64,000 nt of DNA from Mycolicibacterium rhodesiae (GCF_002086695.1 NZ_MVIH01000011.1:1-64000); one strand, 5' to 3'; positions 48,977-57,803 are shown, counted from the first letter of the stretch. Program-made: numbers and translations. The notes: generated from the sequence alone by a model not told the origin.

Positions 48977-49753
48977 CTACGCCGTCGCGGGCTTGCTGGT
49001 CGTCGTCGGAGTCGCCGACGTCGACTCGGCCGGGGCTGATGTCGTGGTGGTCGGCGTCGTGCTCGTCGTGCTGGTCGCCTCGTTCGGGGCTGGCGCATCG
49101 GCCGGACTGAGCACGGTGTCGATCATGTAGATGTACGCGCCGCGAGCTGTGTAGCCGCACACCAGCTTTGCGGTGTCGTTGACCTTGATGTCGCCGCCCT
49201 TGCCGGTCACGTTCACCGGGCTGCCCTGCTGCGTCGGCATCTTGCCGTGCAGATCATCGGGGCCCAGGTAGCCGAGCACCAGGTGGTAGTACAGCGTCGA
49301 CGTCAGTGCCGCCGGGTCGCTCTTCAACTGGGCCAGCGTCGCTTCATCGAGCTTGGCGAAGGCATCGTTGGTCGGCGCGAACACCACGTACGGGCCGCCG
49401 TCGATCACGCTGCCGATGTTGACGGCCGGGTTGAGGCCGCCGGAGATGGCCGCGCTGAACGTGCTCAGGTCCGGGTTGGCGGCGATGGCCGCCGTCGCCG
49501 GCTGATTGCCCATGCTGGTGAACGAGCCGGAGCCGCTCGGGATGCGGTTCTTGTAGGCGTCACAGCCCGAGCCCTGCGGGTCGGGAATCTGGGTCGGTCC
49601 GACCGCCGGGAAGGCCGACGTTGTCGTCGTCGGGGCGGCCGGGGTGGTGGTGGTCGGCGTCGGATCGGCATACGCCTGCACGGCCGTCGGGATCGCGACT
49701 GCGATGGCGGCCACTGCTGCGGCGACGCCAAGGGACTTGGTACGAGTGCTCAC
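48977..49753 (-). CDS. secreted fasciclin-domain protein (MPT70/MPT83-like)
   Basis: 258 residues from GTG 49753. A Sec signal (LGVAAAVAAIAVAIPTAVQAYA) is followed by a Thr/Pro linker, then one FAS1 domain (~62-215) with GCDAYKNRIPSGSGSF, LSTFSAAISGGLNPAVNIGSVIDGG, YVVFAPTNDAFAKL and VYMIDTVL-like end (YIYMIDTVLSPAD), as in MPT70. Two cysteines match the MPT70 disulphide. The C-terminal ~40 residues are Thr/Ser/Pro-rich, probably glycosylated. Not a lipoprotein. Likely a cell-surface adhesion-type protein; MPT70 genes are often under a sigma/anti-sigma pair, not seen here. Confidence 0.9.
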   Translation of the reverse strand: MSTRTKSLGVAAAVAAIAVAIPTAVQAYADPTPTTTTPAAPTTTTSAFPAVGPTQIPDPQGSGCDAYKNRIPSGSGSFTSMGNQPATAAIAANPDLSTFSAAISGGLNPAVNIGSVIDGGPYVVFAPTNDAFAKLDEATLAQLKSDPAALTSTLYYHLVLGYLGPDDLHGKMPTQQGSPVNVTGKGGDIKVNDTAKLVCGYTARGAYIYMIDTVLSPADAPAPNEATSTTSTTPTTTTSAPAESTSATPTTTSKPATA

Positions 49754-49915
49754 TTCGGCTCCTTATCGAGTCTCTAGTGGAGTCGGCGAAATGCGGGTCC
49801 CCGTTACCGCTGCGCCCCGACGAATCGTACTGGCAGCAAAGCTTCAGTCTCAAAACGGCTGGTGAAGCTGCAGTTCAGAGCGCTGCCCGGCGCCGGGCTC
49901 CGGAACGCGTCTGCC

Positions 49916-49921
49916 TACGAT
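49916..49921 (+). promoter_or_regulatory. -10 box TACGAT, leaderless start of the gamma-carbonic anhydrase gene
   Basis: TANNNT hexamer 7 nt before ATG 49929. It overlaps the more upstream ATG at 49920 and so argues for the second one. Confidence 0.55.
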
Positions 49922-49928
49922 GTCGGCC

Positions 49929-50450
49929 ATGGCCGAACCACTGATCATGTCCGTTGGCGGGCACAGCCCCGAACTGCACGCCGAATCCTGGGTAGCGCCC
50001 AATGCGGCGGTGATCGGCCAGGTCCGGCTCGCCGCGCGGGCCAGCGTCTGGTATTCGGCGACGCTGCGCGCCGAGGCCGAATGGATCGACGTCGGCGAGG
50101 GCAGCAATATCCAGGACGGCTCCACCGTGCACGTCGACCCGGGGTTTCCGGTGAAGATCGGTGCGGGCGTGACGGTCGGGCACAACGCCGTGCTGCACGG
50201 CTGCACGGTCGAGGACGGTTCGCTGGTCGGGATGGGCTCGATCGTGCTCAACGGCGCCGTGATCGGCGCGGGATCGATCGTCGCCGCAGGCGCGGTGGTG
50301 CCGCAGGGCATGATGGTGCCGCCGCGATCGCTGGTGGCGGGCGTTCCCGCCAAGGTGCGCCGCGACCTGTCCGACGCCGAACTGGACGGCAATCGGATGA
50401 ACGCCGCGGTCTACGAGCACCTCATCGACCTGCACCACGACTCCGCGTAG
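49929..50450 (+). CDS. gamma-carbonic anhydrase family protein
   Basis: 173 residues from ATG 49929. A left-handed beta helix of hexapeptide repeats (VAPNAAVIGQV, SNIQDGSTVHVDP, KIGAGVTVGHNAVLHGCTVEDGSLVGMGSIVLNGAVIGAGSIVAAG), with the three zinc histidines H68, H85 and H90. Closest in layout to YrdA/PaaY-type proteins, whose carbonic anhydrase activity varies. A C-terminal helix follows. It probably acts as a trimer in the cytosol. Confidence 0.91.
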   Translation: MAEPLIMSVGGHSPELHAESWVAPNAAVIGQVRLAARASVWYSATLRAEAEWIDVGEGSNIQDGSTVHVDPGFPVKIGAGVTVGHNAVLHGCTVEDGSLVGMGSIVLNGAVIGAGSIVAAGAVVPQGMMVPPRSLVAGVPAKVRRDLSDAELDGNRMNAAVYEHLIDLHHDSA

Positions 50451-50519
50451 CGGCCGGCGGGATCGATCTCACACCGCGGTCAGGTTTGCGCCGCGGCAAG
50501 ACTGCCGATAAGTCCTAGC

Positions 50520-51662
50520 GTGAACTCGAAGCGGATCCTGGTCACCGGTGCCACCGGATACGTCGGTTCCCGGCTGGTGGCGCGTCTGCTCGACGACGGT
50601 CACGAGGTCGTCGCCGCGACCCGCAACCCGGAGAAACTCGGCCGGTTCGGCTGGTGCGACCGGGTGACGGCCGTCGTGTTCGATGCCGACGATCCGACCT
50701 CGGTCGAGACGGCGCTCGCAGTCTCCGGGCCGATCGATGTCATCTACTACCTGGTGCATGCGATCGGCCAGCCCGGCTTCCGCGAACGTGACAACGCCGC
50801 CGCGGCGAACGTGGGCAAGGCCGCAGCGGCCGCCGGGGTCGGGCGCATCGTGTACCTCGGCGGGTTCGTGCCTGACGACGACACGCTGTCCGAGCATCTG
50901 GCCGGCCGGGCCGAGGTCGCGGCGGCGCTGGCCGTCGAAGGCGGCGCCGAACTGGTCTGGCTCGGAGCGGCGGTGATCATCGGCGCGGGCTCGACGTCGT
51001 TCGAGATGGTCCGCTACGTCGGCGACCGGTTCTGGGTGATTCCGTTGCCGCCGTGGGCCGACCACGACATCGAGCCGATCTCGATCAGCGACGTGCTGTA
51101 CTACCTGCTTGCCGCGGCCGATCCGGCGGTTGTGCCGGCGGGGTCGTACGACATCGTCGGGCCCGACGTCGTGACCTATGGCGAGCTGCTGCAGACCTAT
51201 ATCGACGCGGCGGGTGAACTGCGGGCCGGGCTACCGGTCCGCGACATCCTGCCGCAGGCAGTCGTCGGCCGGGTGGCCGGCGCCGCCGTACCGGTGCCCA
51301 GCGGATTGGCCGCCGATCTCATCGAATCGCTGGACCATCCGATGACGGCCTCGGACACTGTCTTACGTGATCATGTCCCGGACCCGCCCGGTGGGCTCAC
51401 CACCATCGAGGACGCTGTCGCCGCCGCGGTGGCCAGCCCACCGCCGCGTCCGGTCGACCGACTGGCCGACCCGCATCATCTGGCCGACAGTGATCCAGCG
51501 TGGGCCGGTGGAGACGCACTGCAACTGCGGCGCATGGCAGCCACGGTGACGCCCGGGGTGGCGCGCCCCGCGCTGCGCCTGCTGAACTCGGTGCCCGGGC
51601 CGCTGGCCGGGGTGCTGCGGACCGGCCTGGATCTATTGCTGGCGAAAGTTCGCATGTTATGA
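50520..51662 (+). CDS. NAD(P)-binding SDR-like protein
   Basis: 380 residues from GTG 50520. RILVTGATGYVGSRLVARLLDDGHEVVAATRNP is the NAD(P)-binding motif; IDVIYYLVHAIGQPGF, RIVYLGGFVPDD, LVWLGAAVIIGAGSTSFEMVRYV and PISISDVLYYL follow an atypical/extended SDR of the NmrA-like group. The catalytic Tyr-X3-Lys is not obvious, as in many NmrA-like proteins. The ~90-residue C-terminal extension is Pro-rich. It is coupled to the CPBP protease gene by a 4-bp overlap. Confidence 0.85.
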   Translation: MNSKRILVTGATGYVGSRLVARLLDDGHEVVAATRNPEKLGRFGWCDRVTAVVFDADDPTSVETALAVSGPIDVIYYLVHAIGQPGFRERDNAAAANVGKAAAAAGVGRIVYLGGFVPDDDTLSEHLAGRAEVAAALAVEGGAELVWLGAAVIIGAGSTSFEMVRYVGDRFWVIPLPPWADHDIEPISISDVLYYLLAAADPAVVPAGSYDIVGPDVVTYGELLQTYIDAAGELRAGLPVRDILPQAVVGRVAGAAVPVPSGLAADLIESLDHPMTASDTVLRDHVPDPPGGLTTIEDAVAAAVASPPPRPVDRLADPHHLADSDPAWAGGDALQLRRMAATVTPGVARPALRLLNSVPGPLAGVLRTGLDLLLAKVRML

Positions 51663-52360
51663 CGGTGCTGGCTGAGCTTCGATCGGTAGCCTCCAATGTT
51701 GCTGTACCACATCAGGAGTGGCCGTCGGCGATCCGCCGGCGGCGCATCGCCGTGTGTGTGGTGCTGGTTCTGGGGGCGGCGCTGCTCGGCCTGTCGCTGA
51801 CCCGCAGGCCCGGCGATGCGGCGTTCTACTGGCTGACGATGGCGCTGGCGGCGACGTGGGCGTTCGGCGCGCGGGCATCGGGCCCGGTGCACCTTGGGTG
51901 TATCCGCTGGCGCGGCCGTAACCAGCGCCCGGTCATCACCGGGCTCGCGATCGGATTGCTGCTCGGCGGCGTCTTTGTGCTCGGCGGGCTGGTGACCCGG
52001 GAGATCCCGCCGGTAGCCGAAGCGATCACTCGCGTGCTGGAGTACGCCAACCACGGCAGCTTGTTGCTGATCGTCGTGATCACCCTGGTGAACGGCTTGG
52101 CCGAGGAGATGTTCTTTCGCGGCGCGCTGTACACCGCACTGGGTGCCTTCCATCCGGTGGTGATCTCGACGGTGCTCTACACCATCGCGACGTGTGCCAG
52201 CGGCAACTGGATGCTCGGCTTCGCCGCGATCATCCTTGGCACGGTGTGCGCCCTGGAACGCCGAGCCACCGGCGGAGTGCTGGCACCTGTGCTGACCCAC
52301 GTGGTCTGGGGTTTGATCATGGTGTTGGCACTGCCGCCGATGTTCGGCGTCTGGCGTTAG
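51659..52360 (+). CDS. CPBP-family intramembrane metalloprotease-like protein
   Basis: 233 residues, about six to seven membrane segments. Motif 1 is NGLAEEMFFRGALY (E149, E150, R154) and a later motif is APVLTHVVWG (metal His). These are the ABI/CPBP (type II CAAX protease) signatures. Bacterial members cleave membrane proteins or give self-immunity to bacteriocins; substrate unknown here. Start ATG 51659 overlaps the SDR-like stop (ATGA). Stop overlaps that of the convergent MFS gene by 4 bp. Confidence 0.9.
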   Translation: MTVLAELRSVASNVAVPHQEWPSAIRRRRIAVCVVLVLGAALLGLSLTRRPGDAAFYWLTMALAATWAFGARASGPVHLGCIRWRGRNQRPVITGLAIGLLLGGVFVLGGLVTREIPPVAEAITRVLEYANHGSLLLIVVITLVNGLAEEMFFRGALYTALGAFHPVVISTVLYTIATCASGNWMLGFAAIILGTVCALERRATGGVLAPVLTHVVWGLIMVLALPPMFGVWR

Positions 52361-53643
52361 CGCAGCGGGTGGGCGATCTCGTCGCGCGGCATCCGCGCCG
52401 CGACGAGCGCCACCGCGGCCAGTAGTACCGGCGCTATACCCGTCACCGCGAAGATGAGTTCCACCGGAACCACTTTCGACAGCGGGCCCGCGACCGCCAT
52501 CGACACCGGCATGAACGCCAGCGAGACGAAGAAGTCCAGGCTCGACACCCGGCCCAGCATCTCCGGCGGTACCCGCCGCTGCAGCAACGTGCCCCAGATG
52601 ACGCCGGCCCCCTCGCCGAGCCCGATGACGAACAACGAGATCAGGATCAGCGGCAGCGAGGACGTCACCCCGACGATCACGAACGGCAGCGACCCCGCAC
52701 CCCACATCGTCATCATCACCGTGAGGTAGCGACGAGGCAGTGGTCGTGACGACACCACCACGGCGCCGATCGCACTGCCCACTCCGAACGCGGCGAGCAT
52801 CAATCCGTACACCTGCTCACCGTGCTCGAACCGGTTGTGGGCGATGAACGGCAGCAGCACCTCGATCGGGCCCATCGCCAAAAACACCCACGTGCAGGCG
52901 AACAGCAGCGTCCAGCGCAACCATCGGGTGTGCAGGACGAACCGTAAGCCGTCCCTGAGATCGGTTAGCGCGTGCGGCTTTTCGCGGTCGACGGTCAGCA
53001 CGATGTGCTCGCCCTCGCCTTGGCGCATCGACACCAGAAGGATCAGTCCGATCACCATCAACACGGTCACCGTGACCGAGCCGAGCGCGGGGAAGGTGAG
53101 CCCGACCAGCACGCCGGCGACCGCCGGGCCGACGGCCTGCTGCAGGGTCGGCCGGACCGCGCCTTCGACACCGTTGGCCGCCAGCAGTTGTTCGGCAGGC
53201 AGGATGCGCGGCAGGTAGGCGTTGTAGGCAGGGAAGAAGAAGGCCGCGCCGATGCCGAGAACCGTTGCGGCCGTTGCCATATGCCATAGTCGCAGCTCGC
53301 CGAGTAAGCCGAGGATCGCGACGGCGCCTGTGGCGGCTGCGTTGGCGGCCTCGACGGCGATGATGATCGCGCGTTGCGGTACGCGGTCGGCGACGATTCC
53401 ACCGACGAGCATGAAGGCCAGCATGCCGCCGGCCAGGCAGGCGGCCACCAGGGACAGCGCGGCGGGATCGTCGGCCAGCGCGATGACCTGCAGGGCCATC
53501 ACCACGGTCCACATACCTTCGGCGAACAGGAACAGCGACATCGCCGTGATGAGCAGCCGGAACTCGCGGTAGTGGAAGGGTGCAAGCACGCGCCAGCGGC
53601 CGGTGGTCTTCACCGGCTTGCCTACGTCGTAATGCGTACTCAT
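52357..53643 (-). CDS. MFS transporter (MFS_3/enterobactin-exporter type)
   Basis: 428 residues, twelve membrane segments. FRLLITAMSLFLFAEGMWTVVMALQVIAL, GGIVADRVPQRAIII (the conserved loop 2-3), PAYNAYLPRILPAEQLLAANG and SLDFFVSLAFMPVSMAVAGPL fit the MFS_3 drug/siderophore exporter group. Starts at ATG 53643; the open frame to 54642 is a shadow of the crotonase gene. Substrate unknown. Confidence 0.9.
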   Translation of the reverse strand: MSTHYDVGKPVKTTGRWRVLAPFHYREFRLLITAMSLFLFAEGMWTVVMALQVIALADDPAALSLVAACLAGGMLAFMLVGGIVADRVPQRAIIIAVEAANAAATGAVAILGLLGELRLWHMATAATVLGIGAAFFFPAYNAYLPRILPAEQLLAANGVEGAVRPTLQQAVGPAVAGVLVGLTFPALGSVTVTVLMVIGLILLVSMRQGEGEHIVLTVDREKPHALTDLRDGLRFVLHTRWLRWTLLFACTWVFLAMGPIEVLLPFIAHNRFEHGEQVYGLMLAAFGVGSAIGAVVVSSRPLPRRYLTVMMTMWGAGSLPFVIVGVTSSLPLILISLFVIGLGEGAGVIWGTLLQRRVPPEMLGRVSSLDFFVSLAFMPVSMAVAGPLSKVVPVELIFAVTGIAPVLLAAVALVAARMPRDEIAHPLR

Positions 53644-53693
53644 GCCTTCGATGGTCGCCGACGGGTCCGGGCTGCGTCCAACGATTTTCGGCG

Positions 53694-53757
53694 CGCCCAA
53701 AGTGCAGTTGTTAACGCAAAAGCCCAGGAAAGGTCGCCAACAAGTGCAGTATGGGCG
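53694..53757. terminator. imperfect hairpin after the crotonase stop
   Basis: 19-nt arms at 53694-53712 and 53739-53757 (CGCCCA..TGCA..TTGTT), 16 of 19 matching, 26-nt centre. It begins 2 bp downstream of the stop of the minus-strand crotonase gene. Placement is the same as for the two perfect palindromic elements, but the sequence family differs. Confidence 0.45.
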
Positions 53758-53759
53758 AC

Positions 53760-54566
53760 TCAGTCGTCGGTGAACGTTGGCGAGCGGTGCTCCTGGAACG
53801 CCCGCGTACCCTCGCGGAAGTCTTTGGATGCCAACAGGATCAGCTGGCCTTCGCTTTCGCGGCCGATCGCCGGCTCGAGCTCGGTGAGCGTCGCTGCGTT
53901 GATCGCCTGCTTGGTCTTGCGCAACGCGATCGCGGGACCGGACACCAGCTTGTCGAGCACCGCCGCCACCCCGGCCTCCAGCTCGTCGGCCGGATACACC
54001 TCGCTGACCAGACCGAAGCCGAACGCGTCGGCTGCCGAAATACGCTCGGCCAGAAGCGCCATCTTCATGGCACGGGCACGCCCGATCGACGCAGCCACCA
54101 ACGCCGACGCACCGCCGTCGGGCATCAGGCCGATCTTGGTGAACGCCAGCAGGAAAAACGCCTTCTCCGAGGCCAATACGATGTCGCAGGCCAGTGCGAG
54201 CGACACCCCGACTCCGGCCGCAGGCCCGTGCACCACCGAGACCACCGGCTTGGGCAGATTGATGATCGCGCGCACGGCGCGGTTCGCCTCCTGCAGCACC
54301 TCGTCCGGGGTGTCCGGCCGGCGTGCGGACTGATCCTCGGCGCTGATGCCCGCGCCGGAGCTGAACCCACGTCCGGCACCGCGCAGTCGCACGACCCGGA
54401 CCGCCGCGTCGTCGGCCGCATGCTCCAACACGTCGGCCAGCGTGCGCAACATGATCGCGTTCAAGGAGTTCAGGCTGTCGGGCCGGTTCAGCGTCACCGA
54501 CAACACTCCGCGCTCGAGCGACACGGTCAGTTCCGGGACACCGGTATATGCGTCGATGGTCGTCAT
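53760..54566 (-). CDS. enoyl-CoA hydratase/isomerase family protein (EchA-type)
   Basis: 268 residues. VLSVTLNRPDSLNSLNAIML, oxyanion GFSSGAGISAED and SVVHGPAAGVGVSLALACDIVLAS, and FTKIGLMPDGGAS. The usual catalytic Glu position in the last segment is Asp (MPDGG), as in PaaG/ECI-like isomerases, so it may isomerise rather than hydrate. Divergent from mcr, as Rv1141c/Rv1142c are in M. tuberculosis. A TANNNT box lies 6 nt before the ATG. Confidence 0.9.
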   Translation of the reverse strand: MTTIDAYTGVPELTVSLERGVLSVTLNRPDSLNSLNAIMLRTLADVLEHAADDAAVRVVRLRGAGRGFSSGAGISAEDQSARRPDTPDEVLQEANRAVRAIINLPKPVVSVVHGPAAGVGVSLALACDIVLASEKAFFLLAFTKIGLMPDGGASALVAASIGRARAMKMALLAERISAADAFGFGLVSEVYPADELEAGVAAVLDKLVSGPAIALRKTKQAINAATLTELEPAIGRESEGQLILLASKDFREGTRAFQEHRSPTFTDD

Positions 54567-54572
54567 GGCTGC

Positions 54573-54578
54573 ACCTTA
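54573..54578 (-). promoter_or_regulatory. -10 box TAAGGT, leaderless start of the crotonase gene
   Basis: Minus-strand TANNNT hexamer, 6 nt before ATG 54566. Confidence 0.55.
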
Positions 54579-54663
54579 GCCCCGGCAGGGGCGCAGCCCA
54601 CGACGGGTCGGGCCAGGTGTAAATAGTTAAGGCGGCGATCAATCAACTGGAGGGTAGACACCT

Positions 54664-55749
54664 ATGGCCGGACCATTGCACGGTTTGCGCGTCATCGAAT
54701 TGGCGGGCATCGGACCCGGCCCACATGCCGCGATGATCCTCGGTGACCTGGGCGCCGACGTCGTCCGCATCGACCGGCTCGGCAAGGGCACCGGCACCCC
54801 CAGCAACGACTACCTGCTGCGCAACCGTCGCTCGGTCGGCGCCAACCTGAAGGACCCAGCGGACCGCGACATGGTTCTGGGTCTGATCGCCAAGGCCGAC
54901 GTCCTCATCGAGGGATTCCGTCCCGGTGTCACCGAACGCCTCGGGCTCGGTCCGGAGGACTGCGCCAAGGTCAACGAGCGCCTGATCTATGGCCGAATGA
55001 CCGGGTGGGGACAACAGGGGCCGCGCAGTCAGCAGGCCGGCCACGACATCAACTACATCTCGCTCAACGGCCTGCTGCACGCCGTCGGCCGGGTCAACGA
55101 ACGTCCCGTCCCGCCGCTGAACCTGGCCGGCGACTTCGGCGGCGGCTCGATGTTCCTGCTGGTCGGCATCCTGTCCGCGCTGTGGGAGCGGGAGCGTTCC
55201 GGCAAGGGGCAGGTCATCGACGCGGCCATGGTCGACGGCTCGAGCGTGCTGGCCCAGATGATGTGGGCGTTCCGCCACATGGGCATGTGGAGCGACGAGC
55301 GCGGCACCAACATGCTCGACACCGGAGCGCCCTACTACGACACCTACGAGTGTTCCGACGGGCGGTACGTGGCGGTCGGCGCGATCGAGCCGCAGTTCTA
55401 CGCCGAACTCATCGAAAAGCTCGGGCTCACGGACGCCGACCTGCCCGACCAGAACGACATCAGCCGCTGGCCGGAACTGCGCGCGGTGCTCACGGACACC
55501 TTCGGCAAGCACGACCGCGACCACTGGGCCACGGTGTTCGCCGGCAGCGACGCGTGCTGCACGCCGGTGCTGTCGTTCGCCGAGGTCGACACCGAAGCGC
55601 ACAACACCGAGCGCAATACCTTCTACACCGAAGCGGGCTCGACGTTCCCCGCTCCCGCGCCGCGGTTCTCCCGGACCGCACTCGACACCCCGGCCGCGCC
55701 CGGCGTACCGGGAGGCGACAACGAGGCCGTCCTGCGCGACTGGGTATAG
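54664..55749 (+). CDS. mcr: alpha-methylacyl-CoA racemase
   Basis: 361 residues, family III CoA-transferase fold, nearly colinear with M. tuberculosis Mcr (Rv1143). Catalytic residues align with a one-residue shift: H127 (QAGHDINY), D157 (NLAGDFGG) and E242 (GAIEPQFY). It interconverts 2R- and 2S-methylacyl-CoA, needed for beta-oxidation of branched chains such as the cholesterol side chain and pristanate. Ribosome site GGAGGG before the ATG. Followed by the Rv1144-like SDR. Confidence 0.95.
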   Translation: MAGPLHGLRVIELAGIGPGPHAAMILGDLGADVVRIDRLGKGTGTPSNDYLLRNRRSVGANLKDPADRDMVLGLIAKADVLIEGFRPGVTERLGLGPEDCAKVNERLIYGRMTGWGQQGPRSQQAGHDINYISLNGLLHAVGRVNERPVPPLNLAGDFGGGSMFLLVGILSALWERERSGKGQVIDAAMVDGSSVLAQMMWAFRHMGMWSDERGTNMLDTGAPYYDTYECSDGRYVAVGAIEPQFYAELIEKLGLTDADLPDQNDISRWPELRAVLTDTFGKHDRDHWATVFAGSDACCTPVLSFAEVDTEAHNTERNTFYTEAGSTFPAPAPRFSRTALDTPAAPGVPGGDNEAVLRDWV

Positions 55750-55803
55750 TCCCCAACCAACCAGTAGGTCGAGCTATCTGAAGTATCTGAAAGGAAACCA
55801 TTC

Positions 55804-56571
55804 GTGGAGATCAAGGACGCCGTAGCCGTCGTCACCGGCGGAGCCTCAGGTCTGGGCCTGGCCACCACCAAGCGGCTGCTCGACGCGGGCGCCTCGGTGG
55901 TCGTCATCGACCTCAAGGGTGAAGAAGTCGTCGCCGAGCTGGGGGAGCGGGCCAAGTTCGTCGCCGCCAACGTCACCGACGAAGAGGCCGTCACCAAGGC
56001 GCTCGACATCGCCGAGTCGCTCGGCCCGGTACGCATCAACGTCAACTGCGCAGGTATCGGCAACGCCATCAAGACCCTGGGCAAGGACGGTCCGTTCCCG
56101 CTGGACGGCTTCAAGAAGGTCGTCGAGGTCAATCTGATCGGCACGTTCAACGTCCTGCGCCTGGCCGCCGAGCGGATCGCCAACACGGACCCGCTCGACG
56201 ACGGAAAGGGCTCAGCGGAGCGCGGCGTCATCATCAACACCGCCTCGGTCGCGGCGTTCGACGGCCAGATCGGGCAGGCCGCCTACTCGGCGTCCAAGGG
56301 CGGCGTGGTCGGCATGACCCTGCCGATCGCACGCGACCTGTCGCGCAGCCTGATCCGGGTGTGCACCATCGCCCCGGGCCTGTTCAAGACCCCGCTGCTG
56401 GGTTCGCTGCCCGAAGAGGCCCAGCGCTCGCTCGGCCAGCAGGTGCCGCACCCGGCCCGCCTCGGCGATCCCGACGAGTACGGCGCGCTGGCCGTCCACA
56501 TCGTCGAGAACCCGATGCTCAACGGTGAGGTGATCCGGCTGGACGGCGCGATCCGCATGGCCCCGAGGTGA
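55804..56571 (+). CDS. SDR, 3-hydroxyacyl-CoA dehydrogenase type-2-like (Rv1144-like)
   Basis: 255 residues. TGGASGLGLATTKRLLDAGASVVVIDLKG (acidic residue after beta2 for NAD), VNCAGIGNAIKTLGKDGPFPLDGFKKVVEVNLIGTFNVLRL, catalytic Ser in NTASVAAF, and YSASK. The insert GKDGPFPLDGF and the ending LLGSLPEEAQRSLGQQVPHPARLGDPDEYG are characteristic of HSD10-type enzymes that oxidise 2-methyl-3-hydroxyacyl-CoA. Next to Mcr, it fits the following steps of branched-chain oxidation. GTG start with AAAGGAAA upstream. Confidence 0.92.
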   Translation: MEIKDAVAVVTGGASGLGLATTKRLLDAGASVVVIDLKGEEVVAELGERAKFVAANVTDEEAVTKALDIAESLGPVRINVNCAGIGNAIKTLGKDGPFPLDGFKKVVEVNLIGTFNVLRLAAERIANTDPLDDGKGSAERGVIINTASVAAFDGQIGQAAYSASKGGVVGMTLPIARDLSRSLIRVCTIAPGLFKTPLLGSLPEEAQRSLGQQVPHPARLGDPDEYGALAVHIVENPMLNGEVIRLDGAIRMAPR

Positions 56572-56578
56572 TGAAGCG

Positions 56579-57577
56579 ATGACGATCAAAACGAAGTTCA
56601 CCGAGACCTTCGGGGTCGAGCACCCGATCGCCCAGGGCGGGATGCAGTGGGTCGGTCGCGCGGAACTCGTTGCCGCCGTTGCCAATGCCGGCGGACTCGG
56701 CTTCATCACCGCGCTCACGCAGCCGACCCCGGCGGATCTGGCCAACGAGATCGCCCGCACCCGGGACATGACCGACAAGCCGTTCGGGGTGAACCTGACG
56801 ATCCTGCCGGCCATCAACCCGCCGCCGTACGACGAATACCGCCAGGTGATCGTCGACGCCGGGATCAAGATCGTGGAGACCGCCGGATCCAACCCGGCAC
56901 CGCACCTGCCGATGTTCCACGACAACGGCATCAAGGTGCTGCACAAGTGCACATCGGTGCGCCATGCGGTCAAGGCCCAGAGCCTGGGGGTCGACGGCAT
57001 CAGCATCGATGGGTTCGAGTGCGCCGGACACCCCGGTGAAGACGACGTCCCAGGTCTGGTGTTGATCCCGGCCGCCGCCGAGAAGATCGAGATCCCGATG
57101 ATCGCCTCGGGCGGCTTCGCCGATTCCCGCGGCCTGGTGGCCGCGCTGGCGCTGGGTGCCGACGGCATCAACATGGGTTCGCGGTTCATGTGCACGGTGG
57201 AGTCGTGCATTCACCAGAACGTCAAGGAAGCCATCGTCGCCGGCGACGAGCGCGGCACCGAGCTGATCTTCCGCAGCCTGCACAACACCGCCCGGGTGGC
57301 GTCCAACGTCGTATCACGTGAGGTTGTGGAGATTCTGAAGGGCGGCGGTCAGTTCGAAGACGTCAAGGACTTGGTGGCCGGTGTGCGTGGCCGCAAGGTG
57401 TTCGACGACGGCGACATCGATGCCGGTATCTGGACCGTCGGCACCGCGATGGGCTTGATCAACGACATCCCGACCTGCGATGAGCTGATCTCGAGGATCG
57501 TCTCCGAAGCCGAAGAGATCATCAGCGGACGGTTGGCGGGAATGATCGCCGGCCAAGACGCAAAAGTGCCCGCCTGA
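56579..57577 (+). CDS. nitronate monooxygenase family / NAD(P)H-dependent flavin oxidoreductase
   Basis: 332 residues, TIM barrel of the 2-nitropropane dioxygenase family: GVEHPIAQGGMQWVGRAELVAAVANAGGLGFI at the N-terminus, KPFGVNLTILP, VDGISIDGFECAGHPGE and IPMIASGGFADSRGLVAALALGADGINMGSRFM for FMN binding. Actinobacterial members near fatty-acid or sterol genes may act as enoyl-type reductases, not nitronate oxidases. It starts 7 bp after the SDR gene, so is in one operon with mcr. The stop codon lies inside a terminator hairpin. Confidence 0.9.
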   Translation: MTIKTKFTETFGVEHPIAQGGMQWVGRAELVAAVANAGGLGFITALTQPTPADLANEIARTRDMTDKPFGVNLTILPAINPPPYDEYRQVIVDAGIKIVETAGSNPAPHLPMFHDNGIKVLHKCTSVRHAVKAQSLGVDGISIDGFECAGHPGEDDVPGLVLIPAAAEKIEIPMIASGGFADSRGLVAALALGADGINMGSRFMCTVESCIHQNVKEAIVAGDERGTELIFRSLHNTARVASNVVSREVVEILKGGGQFEDVKDLVAGVRGRKVFDDGDIDAGIWTVGTAMGLINDIPTCDELISRIVSEAEEIISGRLAGMIAGQDAKVPA

Positions 57578-57592
57578 TCCCAGGCGGGCACT
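57565..57592 (+). terminator. strong hairpin overlapping the flavin oxidoreductase stop codon
   Basis: Perfect 12-bp GC-rich arms AGTGCCCGCCTG (57565-57576) and CAGGCGGGCACT (57581-57592) with a 4-nt loop ATCC. The TGA stop (57575-57577) is in the loop-side end of the left arm. No U-run follows, as is usual for mycobacterial hairpin terminators. It probably ends the mcr operon. Confidence 0.75.
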
Positions 57593-57658
57593 ACCCACAT
57601 CAAAGCTCCGGACGGCGCGTCACCGCATCATCGGTGGGGCGCCGTTTGGCGCTGAGCG

Positions 57659-57790
57659 CTAGCTCGCGTTGGCGAGCGGGGGCTTGTCCTCGAACTGCTC
57701 GGAGGTGTCACCCTCCACGAGGAAGTCACCGTGATACAGCGCGTCGAAATCGATCTTGATGACATCGGCACTGGTGTCGTCGATCCACAT
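57659..57790 (-). CDS. 43-residue acidic protein
   Basis: A small open frame. From ATG 57790 it reads MWIDDTSADVIKIDFDALYH, ending in NAS. It is strongly acidic, without signal or membrane segment. A TANNNT box (TAGAGT) 7 nt before ATG 57790 supports this start over in-frame ATGs at 57814 and 57853. Function unknown; isolated gene between two transcription units. Confidence 0.55.
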   Translation of the reverse strand: MWIDDTSADVIKIDFDALYHGDFLVEGDTSEQFEDKPPLANAS

Positions 57791-57797
57791 ACCCAGG

Positions 57798-57803
57798 ACT
57801 CTA
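57798..57803 (-). promoter_or_regulatory. -10 box TAGAGT for the 43-residue gene
   Basis: Minus-strand TANNNT hexamer, 7 nt before ATG 57790. Confidence 0.5.
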
